The notes below the pieces were generated by a model. It did no database searches. It was not told the DNA's origin and saw only the letters and a list, made by a program, of their open reading frames with translations. 64,000 nt of DNA from Sindora glabra (taxonomy: Eukaryota; Streptophyta; Magnoliopsida; Fabales; Fabaceae): contig CM035233.1 of assembly GCA_020226215.1 (NCBI GenBank), positions 10,230,001 to 10,294,000 on the forward strand, written 5' to 3'. The position numbers and the translations under genes were made by a program. Positions within the stretch are counted from its first letter, which is position 1. The number at the start of each line of letters is the position of its first letter. This document shows positions 1 through 9,981 of the stretch, one piece after another.

Positions 1-104
1 TATTAGTCATTCTCTTATTCTTAAAGTTAGGCTAATTAAGTTATTTATGTGTCATAAATTTTTATTATGTTTTGATAAAATTTGCTATTTTTATATAGGT
101 GGAG

Positions 105-1450
105 ATGTTACCTAAGACTCGTGCTCAAGATAGATAAACTGATACAAATGTGCATTTGATGAGGCATTTGTTAGGCTTCACTCTCCAGTCTATAGAAGTG
201 GTAGCTGGGTTGGCTGTGCTAGACCTCTTTTAAATAAAGGACATATCAAAATCAATAGAAATGAAGGTCTTAAAGGCAATGCAAGCTCAACCCCTAACAT
301 AGCTAAGTTGATAGCCTGTATACTAAGGCTTCAAAGAATAACTGAGACCTTGGTAGGATCTATAGCTGGCTAAGGTAGGCAAAAAGGCAAGATCCATGTA
401 GAAAAAGGCCCTCAAGGTAATGAGGCCCAAATTGAGTAGCAACCTCCACTTAGTGGTTAAGAAATTCATGCATCCTATTTTGAGTTTGTAAAGTTACAGC
501 CTCCTATATTTATAAAATCTAATGTTTTTAAGGATCCATAGTGATTTATGGATGATATTGTTGGTAGGATTTACTAGGCACTTGGTTATTCTTCAGAAAG
601 ATTAGTTTAGTTAGCAAAGTTTAGACTATGGGATGTGGCCCAGATATGGTTTAATGCTCGGTTAAGAGGAAAATCTCAAGGATCACCTACCCTAACTTGG
701 AAGGAATTTAATGACTTTTTTATGGAAAGATTTCTTCCAGAAAGTATCAGAAGAGCAAAGGCTAGGGAGTTTGAGATGTTAAACCAAACTCTTAATATGA
801 TAGTGACAGAATATGACATTCAATTCACACAGCTCTCCCGTTATGTTTTATACTTGATTCTTGCGAAAAGAATGAGAATAAATAGGTTCATTAATGGATT
901 AGTAAGGTTATTGTGTTGGGTGGTGGCACCTAAAATGAAGACTTTTCCTTCTTATGCAGCTATAGTAGATTATACAAGATTATTGGAAATGAAAGAAATG
1001 GAAGGATGTGCAACATAAAAGAAACTATAGAGAGTAAAGATTAAAGGTAATTTTAGTGGGTAAGGAAATATAAGTAAAGTAAAGGGCCACAACCTCAAAT
1101 GTAGCAAAATATGTTATTTTTGGGCTTAAGATCCATCGGATATTCTTTAGTAAGTACACAAGGGCCGAGGCATGATATGAGAGGACAAGAGCAAACAGGT
1201 TCATAGCATATAAGAAAATCTCAAGGAATAAGAACTCCATGTCAAACTTATGGGAAGTTTCATTTGGAATAATGTCGCTGAGAGATAGGTCCTTGTTTCC
1301 AATGTGGCCAAGTTGGACATTTGAGGAAAGATTGCCTTTAACGTATAGAGGCTCTAGCAAAATGTAGCACATATTGCTCTACCATCAACACCCATAGTGG
1401 ATCAACTTGTGAGATAATTTCCAACTCAAACAAATAGAGGTGGTGGAGAT
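105..1450 (+). pseudogene. Ty3/gypsy gag remnant with CCHC zinc knuckle
   Basis: Gag is the structural capsid/nucleocapsid protein of the retrotransposon particle. A likely ATG at 105 begins MLPKTRAQDR and is followed by a stop. The longest open stretch (635-1018, 127 codons) reads as the retrotransposon gag domain, with FFMERFLPESIRRAKAREFE and a YDIQFTQLSRY-like block. A CCHC zinc knuckle, CFQCGQVGHLRKDC, lies at 1294-1335 with all four metal ligands intact. In-frame stops occur before 635 and between the capsid part and the knuckle. The order capsid, knuckle, protease is the usual one, which supports the call despite the damage. Confidence 0.85.
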
Positions 1451-1930
1451 AGAGAATCAGGGGATAAAACTCAAGGCCAACTAAATAGAGGCCAAGTATG
1501 TGTTTTCACATTAACACCTTAAGATGCCCAAGAATTTAATGATGTTATGATAGGTACACTTTTAGTTTATTCTCATGATGTATGTGTACTATTTGATCAT
1601 AGATGTACATATTCATATTTATCTCCCTTCTTTCCATATCAATTTGGTAAAGATTCGATATTGTTGGATCAATCTTTCTCTATATCTACACTTATCGAAG
1701 AGTCCTTATTTATTGATTGTGTGTATAGGTTTTGTGAAGTAGTTGTGGCTATTAAACAAATATTAGCTTATTTGATTGTACTTGATATAATTGACTTTGA
1801 TGTGATCTTAGGCATGGATTGGTTAGCTATCTATCATGCTACTTTTGATTGTTACTTGAAAGTTATCAAGTTTAATCCTCTAGGAGAACCATCCTTCCTG
1901 CACCTTATAATCTCATTTTTGCATTAAATG
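1450..1930 (+). pseudogene. Ty3/gypsy aspartic protease remnant
   Basis: The open segment 1547-1927 (126 codons) has the shape of a retrotransposon pepsin-like protease: GTLLVYSHDVCVLFDHRCTY at the start, then a hydrophobic block and the conserved DVILGMDWL motif around 1800-1830. In active enzymes the first motif is D-T/S-G; here it reads FDHRC, so the catalytic triplet is degraded although the aspartate itself survives. It lies between the gag zinc knuckle and the RT, as expected for a fused Ty3 pol. Confidence 0.8.
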
Positions 1931-1959
1931 CAAGGAGACTATTAAAAAAGGGCTATAAA

Positions 1960-2910
1960 GGTTTCATAGCAATGGTAAGAGATATTAAATCATAAGGAGA
2001 GAAACTTGAAGAAATTCCTATAGTGAGAGAATTTGGTGATATTTTTCTCGATGAGTTACTTGGTTTACCTTTAGAAAAAGAAATTGAATTTTGTATTGAT
2101 TTAGTTTTGGGTACACAATGTATCTCTATACCTCCATATCGCATAACTCCTGTAGAATTAAGGAATTAAAGGATCAACTTAACGATTTGTTAGATGAAGG
2201 TTTCATTCATTCAAGTACTTCTCTATAGGGTGTTCCTATTTTTTTTTGTTAAAAAGAAAGATGGTTCATTGCAATTATATATTGATCATTGATAATTGAA
2301 CCAAGTGACTATATGCAATAAATACCCTTTACCCCTATAGATGATTTATTTGATTAACTCTAAGGTGCTTAATATTTTTTAGAGATAAATCTCTATTGAA
2401 GGCACCATCAGTTAAGGATTAGAATGAGGATATTCCTAAGACAGCATTTGGAACTCATTATGGGCATTATGAGTTTCTAGTGATGTCTTTCGATTTAATA
2501 AATGCTCTAGCCACATTCATGGATTTGATGAATAGGGTGTTTAAACCTTTTCTTGATCAATTTGTTATTATATTCATAGATGATATTTTGGTGTATTCCA
2601 AGAGTAAGGAAGAGCATGAGTAACACTTGAGAATTATTTTGCAAACCTTAAAGGATCAATAATTGTATGCAAAGTTCCCAAAATATGAGTTTTGGTTGAA
2701 TAATATGACCTTTCTACGACATGTTGTCTCAAAGGTTAGTATCCAAGTGAACCCAAAGAAAGTTTAGGTATTACAATATTGGCAAAGGCTAACTTCAGTG
2801 ACAAAGATTCGTAACTTCTTAAGTTTAGCAGGTTATTATCGTCAATTTGTTAAAGATTTTTCTAAGATAGCAACACCAGTAACCAAGTTAACACAAAAAA
2901 ATATGAATTT
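1960..2910 (+). pseudogene. Ty3/gypsy reverse transcriptase remnant
   Basis: RT copies element RNA into DNA. Recognisable blocks, spread over more than one frame, are LPLEKEIEFCIDLVLGT (about 2065), the LKDQLNDLLDEGFIHSSTS thumb-side block (about 2165), FFVKKKDGSLQLYID (about 2240), [20 protein letters not shown] (about 2440) and the catalytic [11 protein letters not shown] with its Asp pair at 2579-2584. RNFLSLAGYYRQFVKDFSKI follows near 2810-2860. Stops and frameshifts interrupt the region around 2160, 2290 and 2340-2400. The catalytic pair is intact, but the frame is broken throughout. Confidence 0.9.
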
Positions 2911-2919
2911 CTAATGTTT

Positions 2920-3480
2920 AAATGCTTGTGAAGAGAGCTTTCAAAGGCTCAAATCTTGTTTGACTACAGTTCAGTGTTAGCTTTACCATCAAATTAGTTA
3001 GTTACATTATGTATTATGATGCTTTAAGGATTGGACTTGGTTGTGTTTTAATATAGCATAGATGAGTTATTACTTATGCTTCTAGGCAACTCAAGAAACA
3101 TGAACAAAACTACCATACCCATGATTTAGAAACGGCAACAATTATTTTTGCATTCAAAATTTGGAGGCACTATCTTTATGGTGACACTTGTGAGATTTAC
3201 AATGACCATAAGTTTGAAATACATATTTGAGCAAAGAGATCTTAACCTTAAACAAAGGAAGCAAATGGAGTTACTTAAGGATTATGATTGCACAGTCTTG
3301 TATCATCTAAGAAAGGCTAATGTAGTTACAAATGCTTGGAGTAGAAAGTCCATGGGTAGTTTAGCTCACACAACTAAAGTGAAAAGGTTGTTGATAAATG
3401 AAATCCATGAGTTAGAAAGAAACAAATTACAAATGGAAGTCAAGGGTCTGAGAGTGTTATTGGCACATGTATAAGTTCAT
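2920..3480 (+). pseudogene. Ty3/gypsy RNase H remnant
   Basis: RNase H removes template RNA during reverse transcription. Blocks read [20 protein letters not shown] (about 3075-3130), [19 protein letters not shown] (about 3165-3220) and QRKQMELLKDYDCTVLYH (about 3255-3305). A degraded ADALSRK motif (TNAWSRK) follows near 3330. The open piece 3148-3474 covers the second half. A frameshift near 3215 separates EIYNDHK from the downstream [10 protein letters not shown] block. The segment lies between RT and integrase as in Ty3 elements. Confidence 0.85.
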
Positions 3481-3530
3481 TCTTCACTAATAGAATGAAT
3501 TAAAGTAGTTTAAGTCGATGATCCATAATT

Positions 3531-3930
3531 GTGCAAGATAAAGAAAGAGGTTGAAAATAGAAAGGCTAATGAGTTTGTAGTTAAAGATAATGGAGTTCTT
3601 TGGTATGGAAATCGATTATGTGTACCTAAGGTAGAGGAATTAAAGAAAATCTTATGCTAGAGGAAACTTATCATTCTGCATATACCATTCATCATGGATC
3701 GACTAAGATGTACCAAGACTTGAAACAATTGTACAAGATAACGAAAGAGGTTGAAAATGGAAAGGCTAATGAGTTTGTAGTTAAAGATAATGGAGTTCTT
3801 TGATATGGAAATCGATTATGTGTACCTAAGGTAGAGGAATTAAAGAAAATCTTATGCTAGAAGAAGCTTATCATTCTGCATATACCATTCATCATAGATC
3901 GACTAAGATGTACCAAGACTTGAAACAATT
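3531..3930 (+). repeat. 200-bp direct tandem duplication inside pol
   Basis: Two adjacent copies, 3531-3730 and 3731-3930, differ at only a few positions over 200 bp. They cover the RNase H/integrase linker and the integrase HHCC zinc-binding region, so the zinc-finger segment is present twice. The copies resemble each other far more than this element resembles a functional one, so the duplication probably arose after the element died. Confidence 0.9.
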
Positions 3931-5100
3931 GTATTGGTAGGATGGCATGAATAGAGATATAGTAGAATTTTATATTTTGATACTTAGTTTGCTAATAGGT
4001 GAAAGCTGAACACCAACGACCCATAAGTTTACACCAAAACATTAAAATTCTTGAATGGAAGTGGGAAAGAATTATGATGGATTTTATGACAAAATTCCCT
4101 TATATCACTAAGGGATTTAACTCTATGTGGATGATTGTGGATAGGTTAACTAAATCGGCACACTTTATCCCTATGAAGACCACTTATAGCTTTGCTCAAT
4201 AAGCTTAATTTTACATTAATGAGATTATTAGATTTCATGGAGTGCCAATGTCTATCATATCTTATCATGTATTGCAATTCACAACTTATTTTTAGAGAGC
4301 TTTTCAAGGAGCCTTGGGGATTAGAGTGCACCTTAACACTATATTTCATCCTTAATTGGAGGACACGCTACAAGCTTATGCTCTAGACTTTGAAGGGAAT
4401 TAGGATTACTACTTACCTTTAATTAATTTTGCCTACAATAATAGCTATCAAGCAAGCATTCAAATGGCTTTTTTTGGGGCATTGTATGGAAGGTGTTAAA
4501 GGCCACCAATTGGATGGTTTAAGGTTGGTGAAGCTAAATTTTTAGGACTGAAATTGGTACAAGACTCTATGAAGAAGACTCATTTGATAAGAGAAAGATT
4601 GTTAGCAGCTTAAAGCAGATAGAAAGCTTATGTCGACCATCAAAGATAGGACCTACAGTTTGCTATTGGTGATCATGTATTCCTTTAAGTTTCTCCTATG
4701 AAAGGTGTGATGAAATTTAGGAAGAAAGGGAAGCTTAGTTTGAGATACATAGGTCCTTTTGAGGTTCTTGAGTGAGTGAATGCAATTGCATATCGATTAG
4801 CACTTCTACTAGAACTTGCTAGTATGCATCCAATATTCCATGTTTCCATGCTTCGAAAATACTTACTTGACCCTTCACATGTGTTACAACCTCAATCAGT
4901 TCAAATAAATAAAATTTATCTTATGAAGAAAAGCCAGTGGTCATCATGGATAGGTAAGTCAAGAAACTTTATTCAAAGGAGATGGCATTGGTAAAAGTGA
5001 TTTGGCAAAACCATTTAAGGGAGGAAGCAACATGGGAATTCGAAGATGTCATGCATGCTAGATATACATATCTTTTCAGTGATTAAGGTTACTAATTGTC
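3590..5100 (+). pseudogene. Ty3/gypsy integrase and C-terminal pol remnant
   Basis: Integrase inserts the cDNA into the genome. The zinc-binding block HSAYTIHHGSTKMYQDLKQL is present twice. The core contains VKAEHQRPISLHQ, IMMDFMTKFPYITKGFNSMW (first catalytic Asp) and IVDRLTKSAHFIPMKTTYSF (about 4130-4190). The second motif, normally SDRG.QFT, reads SYHVLQFT, replacing the second Asp. The stretch with the catalytic Glu after TIFHP is deleted and joins straight to LEDTLQAYALDFE. Downstream, FRKKGKLSLRYIGPFEVLE and MHPIFHVSMLRKYLLDPSHV match the C-terminal Ty3 integrase region, followed by a chromodomain-position segment near 5000-5090. Confidence 0.88.
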
Positions 5101-5123
5101 TTAAGAAATTCAAGGGTAAATTT

Positions 5124-5137
5124 CTTTAAGGGGGATG
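5124..5137 (+). other. Polypurine tract of the Ty3/gypsy element
   Basis: A purine-rich run (AAGGGGGATGAA) immediately precedes TGTATCAGCCCTACC, which has the TG start and sequence style of a Ty3 LTR. This is the usual primer position for plus-strand synthesis. Confidence 0.65.
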
Positions 5138-7397
5138 AATGTATCAGCCCTACCGTTAATAGGTAATATAGAATCGTTATAACATAAAATATAACTAAGT
5201 AGTTTTGATATAAACTTATGATTATTTCAAATGGGCTTAAACTGTTTCTCTTCCAACATATTGAAAGAATTTAATTTGATTTATACTATTGTTTAGCTTA
5301 ATTCCATAAATAAAGTTGAGTATGTCAGAATTTGAAAATTTTTTCCATGTCTAGGGTACCTTCTTTAGAGAGTTATATAAAATATGCATTATTTGAAAAA
5401 TAAAAATTTTAGTAATTATTTCTTTTGTAATTTTACATAAAAAAGTGATTTTTAATGAATTTTTAGGAACCTAAAATGATTATTTTAAGAAACTACTATT
5501 TTTAAAATTTTGACATTTTGAACTAGAATACAAAATCTAGATTTTTATTCTTTGAAATTTTGATTTTTTTTATATTTTTAAATCCAAATGGGGGTTAAAT
5601 AGGAAATAAGGACAAATATAAATAAGGTACCAAAATTATGATCCAGACCTAGTAACTAAAACCCAGACCTAGTAACCTGTGACCCCCAGACCCAGTAACC
5701 TATGACTCCCAAACCCAATAACCTGAATCAATCTTAAAAAATGCTATTTTTCCAAAATAGAACTAGTGCAGCTGAGCAGGAAATAGAACCAAAACCACTC
5801 CAATGCACCAGATACATTGAAACCTTCTCTTCTTATCTCTTATCATCATCATCTTCTTCCTCTTCCACTTCTAACCATATGAGACAACTCTTTTTCTTCA
5901 CATTCCTACATATTTTCTTCAATTTTCTCCCTGTTTCTCGCTATAGTATCATCATTTCCTAATTTTCTTGCTAGATATGATTTTTGGAGATTTTAGGCAA
6001 CAAGCTTTGAAAACTCATTTCTTTTGCCTAATAAGGTAATCCTAAGCTTCATTCTCTTATTTAAAAGTTAGATTAGCTTAGACTAGTTAGTAGATAGCAA
6101 AGATTAACTTATTCTTAGGTTATGCTTAGAACGTGAAATTTGGGATTTTTATAATAGAGAACTCAAAGTTGCAAATTGGTATTAATTGACTATTTTATGA
6201 GTAGATAATGTGTATTTTTACATTTTTGTATATTTTCCAACCTCCTCTGTAATTTTAAATTATTAATTTTATTAATTTATTAATTATTTTATTTTCTATG
6301 CATTTTAATTCCATATATATGTTAGAGCACTAGGTACTTTTGGGACAAGCATCTTAAAAATTTCTTTTGAGTTATAGAATATAGAATGATACTAGAATGA
6401 TACTATGATCAAGAAATTGATTTATATGATTTATTTTGAAATGGTATATTATTAGAACCTTATCATATAATGTTCTTTGAAAGGTTATTATGGATGAAGT
6501 GATAATGCATCAAATTTTCATGTATCCTTATAAAATTGATTTTTAATGAGTTTAGAATAATTTAATATTGAAAATATTAATTACCATGGTTGAAAGCCTT
6601 AATGAGCTACTCATAGTTGAAAGGAGCATGGATTGAGATTGATTTAAACTATTGATATATGAAACTTTTTATTTCTAATAATTTTCTTATATAACTATTA
6701 CTTATATAGAAGATATTTTGTTGTTTTATAAACTTGTTTCGGGAGAAGACTAATTAGAAACTATTGTGAATAGTAATAATGTTAGCCTTAGTGCACCTTA
6801 GTTCGAACTCTAGTTAATAGGGGAGTTGCTAATCCTATGTGTCAGCTAACACATATGGATTACTTTAAGATAACTTGATGGGTTGCCTTAAAGCTGAGAG
6901 CTCTCTTGAGATTGTTATTTTGTAAGTAAAATGCTTATATTTGCTAATTATGACTGAAAATCTCTCACCTCAAAAGTGTATTTTGATGGTTTACATATTT
7001 ATAAATTTATTAACTTTTAATTTTGATTATCTATTTATCATGAATACGTTGTATTAGAATTCTTATCATAAATCTATGTTCATGATAATTTCCTATATTA
7101 TTTTTGAAGTTTATGTTTTAGTATTCCACTTCTCATGAACATTCCAATTAGTATTTTATCAAATATGATTGTATAACTTTTATGATATCATTTTATATTG
7201 AAAAGTTTATTTAATTCTTTTTAAGGAAAAACTTGTACCATGGCTTGTCCTATTTTTGTTAGAAATTCATATTATCTATTCATTGAGTTAATGACTTACT
7301 CTATTTGTTGTAATGTTTTTTAAATAAGGATTTGGCTTCGGTCCGCAAAGAGAAAAGCATTCTTTTATGGTGAGTCTCACATTTTTTTTCGTGTGGG
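5138..7397 (+). mobile_element. 3' LTR region of the Ty3/gypsy element
   Basis: The start (TGTATCAGCCC) directly follows the polypurine tract. The region holds no coding signal. It has a short tandem repeat (5643-5728), a pyrimidine-rich leader-like stretch (about 5820-5945) and a GTAATCC stretch near 6035 that could act as a splice donor. The right end is uncertain: a minus-oriented solo LTR interrupts the region at 7398, and no clear ...CA terminus was seen on either side. Bases 3-35 of the window resemble 6050-6080 over about 30 nt, so the window may begin in or next to the 5' LTR; that match is too short to rely on. Confidence 0.6.
5643..5728 (+). repeat. Short tandem repeat, about 20-24 bp unit, four copies
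   Basis: Four imperfect copies of a unit like CCAGACCTAGTAACCTGTGA lie head to tail in the LTR, upstream of the presumed transcribed leader. Such subrepeats are common in the U3 part of plant LTRs. Confidence 0.75.
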
Positions 7398-7899
7398 TGT
7401 AACTCCCTCACTTATTAACACCTTAATCCTCGTTTAATAGATAATTATTGCATATTAATTTGCCTTCTACTCTAGGCTAACTCACAATACCACGAATATT
7501 TTGCATCTCAAATAATATAGGCAAGGGATGATGTAATTATACAACAAGTTCAACTTTACATCCATCATTTACAAAATTAACAACTATACAATCATTCTTA
7601 ATACATCTTCAAATCTCTATTCTCCCTTGTCAAGAGGGCCTTTAGAAGCATCACTTGGAATGGTTAGTAATAATATAGAAAAACATAAGAAACAGAGTTT
7701 CCCAGTAGCTAGCTATTGTCATAAAAACATATCAAGCCATTCCAGATCCTTAAGCAAATAAAACGTACATTTCGAAATCAATCAATCATTTATCATCTCA
7801 TTCCATACCATTGTAGGAAATGTGCATCACACATAGCAATCATCAAGCCCATTCAAGGACTCATATCAATATCTAGATGGCCATCACAAATAATCGTAC

Positions 7900-8180
7900 C
7901 TAGGCCTCATACAGCAATTCACTGTCTTCCCGGGGTTCTCGAGCCAAAGGCCTAACACAGTATCACACTGTCTTCCCGAGGTTTCTGGCCATAGGTACCG
8001 CACACAGCAATTTCATTACCATCCCGGGGGTAACTCGGGCCATAGGCCTTACACACACAGTATTTGACTGTCTTCCCGGGGTGTGCACACAGCAATTTTC
8101 ATTACCATCCCGGGGATAACTCAGGCCATAGGCCTTACTCACACAGTATTTGACTGTCTTCCCGAGGTGTGCACACAGCT
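7900..8180 (-). repeat. 85-86 bp tandem repeats in the solo LTR
   Basis: Two clear copies (8001-8085 and 8086-8171) carry CACACAGCAATTTTCATTAC, a CCCGGGG core and a TTGACTGTCTTCCCG segment. More diverged copies extend left to about 7900. The repeats are markedly more GC-rich than the surroundings. Confidence 0.85.
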
Positions 8181-8568
8181 ATTTCATACACATTCCATAT
8201 AATGGCAAAATATACCAAAAATCATGTAAATAGAAAACAAAGCTTAAGGATAAAGCTAGCTACCTTTTATAAGCTTCCAATGTGATGTTTCCTTTGCCCT
8301 CACTTAACAACTTCTTTACACTTCCTCTTACCTTTCCAAGTTGTCACTTCTTAGTCTATACAAATACACATCATAGTTCTTATTAGAACATCATCACTTT
8401 CCTTAATCCTCATGTATCCTTTACTTCCTCCACTTAAATAAATGCATACTTAGATGCTCTATATCTTGTTTTCAATCCTTGAAATGACACATATGAACAT
8501 TAGAAAAGGATCCGGAAGTAAAACCATGCAAAATGTGAAGAATCAAAGCCAAAATGTTCACTTGACAA

Positions 8569-8767
8569 AGAACACGGGGGTGAACATGGGCCGTGTTCTA
8601 CCCCGTGTTCAGAACATGGGGTACAACATGGGCCGTGTTCTGCCCTATGTACATTACTGATCAGCCTTCGTAGAAGAACACGGGGGTGAACATGGGCCGT
8701 GTTCTACCCCGTGTTCAGAACATGGGGTACAACATGGGCCGTGTTCTACCCCGTGTACATTACTGAT
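8569..8767. repeat. 106-bp tandem repeat built of short palindromes
   Basis: Two copies (8569-8674, 8675-8767) are nearly identical. Within each, GAACACGGG alternates with its complement CCCGTGTTC and with GAACATGGG, so each unit can fold back on itself. Similar ACACGG/CCGTGT words are familiar from LTRs of several dicot Ty3 families. Confidence 0.85.
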
Positions 8768-9981
8768 CTTCCAAAAACACAATTTACATGGCTAAACCTC
8801 CTTCTCCCCTTGGCTTCTCAAAAGGGAAGTTTCATACACACTTTCATAACTCAAAATTTTCATCTTCCATAAGCTTCATAACTCATAAGAATCATCCTAA
8901 TTTCATCATTTTAACTAAATTCCAAACAAATCATGCCAAATCCACACATGCACCATTATGCCTCTAAAACCCAAGTGTGTACATCATGGTTTCTTGCTAT
9001 TTTTACACCAAACCAAAGCCATAAATCAACATAACAACATCTAAAACACCATTAGACATGTTCAAATCATCCAAAACTCCATAATCAACTACCTTTGACC
9101 ACTCCAACATCAAAATCTCAAGAAACTAAAAAGAGTACTTTAAAGAGCTTTTAGAGGAGAACAATTTTACCTCTTGCTGCAACTTGAAAATCCTCACTTA
9201 GAGCTCCCTAAACTTGATCAAACTTAAGCTTTTCTTCAATCTAAACACACCAATGGATAGAGCTTGATGAGAAGAGCAACTTTCCCTTCTACCCCCAAGC
9301 CTAAATCTCACTATTTTTGGGTGAAAAAAGCCAAAAGAAACTTTCTCTCTCTTCCTTCTCTCTCCTGCACGTTTTTAGTGCTTTAATGGAGTCTTCCACA
9401 GCTTTTGAGAAGAAAGGAGAAGGAAGAAGACTTTTCATGAAGCTTCAAGGGTATTCTTGTCATTTTTTACAATTCCAAGGGTAATTTAGTCCTTTTTCAC
9501 CTATAGTAAGGCTATTCTTGCCATTTCTTCAAATAAGGACACTTGTCCATGAGTCCATTGGCCACACTTGCCATGTGTTTATTGGCCACACTAAATAAAA
9601 TCACATATTACACCCCAAAATCTTGGTTATTCATATTAAATCCCAAATCCTTGGTTATTTCACTTTAACCACACCCGATTATGCACTTTTGCAATTTAGT
9701 CCATAGGGTCTCTGTCTGTTTAAAATTTCTTACACTGTCAGATTTAGACAACTCCCCTTTTTAGGGTTTTCTAACCTCCTCTGATCATCTATACTGCTTA
9801 TGAAAATAAATTTTTTTCCCTACTATCCTTTTTCCTTCAAAATTTCGATTACCTTTACACCTAATTCCTTTCAACTTAATATTCACCCACCAAGCTAATT
9901 CAATCATGCTTTTCGTTTCTACAGCCTCAGAATTTAGAAATTCAAATGATAGAATTAAAAAATTTGGGACATTACAATGGG

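Larger units (their letters stand above)
1..5137 (+). mobile_element. Ty3/gypsy retrotransposon internal region, decayed (Tekay/Del-like)
   Basis: Gag, zinc knuckle, protease, reverse transcriptase, RNase H and integrase remnants follow one another on the plus strand in Ty3 order, ending in a polypurine tract and an LTR start. Every domain carries stops and frameshifts, so the element cannot be autonomous. The C-terminal end of pol (HLREEATWEFEDVMHARY, about 5010-5070) resembles the segment after the integrase core in plant Tekay/Del elements; the lineage is an inference. The 5' LTR lies mostly or wholly left of the window. Bases 1-104 are leader; the run TATATAG just before GTGGAGATG could be a splice acceptor upstream of gag. 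Confidence 0.9.
7398..9976 (-). mobile_element. Solo Ty3/gypsy LTR, about 2.58 kb
   Basis: On the minus strand the segment begins TGTAATGTCCCAAATTTTT and ends GGGAGTTACA, the typical termini of a plant Ty3 LTR. No coding internal region, primer-binding site or second LTR adjoins it. The flanking five bases are GTGGG (7393-7397) and ATGGG (9977-9981), a target duplication with one mismatch. Unequal recombination between two LTRs is the standard origin of such a solo LTR. It interrupts the LTR region of the element to its left, so it is the younger insertion. Confidence 0.85.

Noticed and set aside
1025..1372. 115-codon minus-strand open frame
   Set aside because: Antisense to the gag zinc-knuckle region, which carries the recognisable motif on plus.
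3148..3474. Open frame considered as an independent small gene
   Set aside because: It is the RNase H part of the Ty3 pol, in line with RT and integrase.
5741..5962. 73-codon serine-rich open frame
   Set aside because: Lies in the LTR leader; serines come from TCATCATCTTCTTCC-type pyrimidine sequence, not from a gene.
9970..9981. Reading 7398-9976 as the end of the first Ty3 element's own LTR
   Set aside because: The termini show opposite orientation and a near-perfect 5-bp target duplication, so it is a separate insertion.
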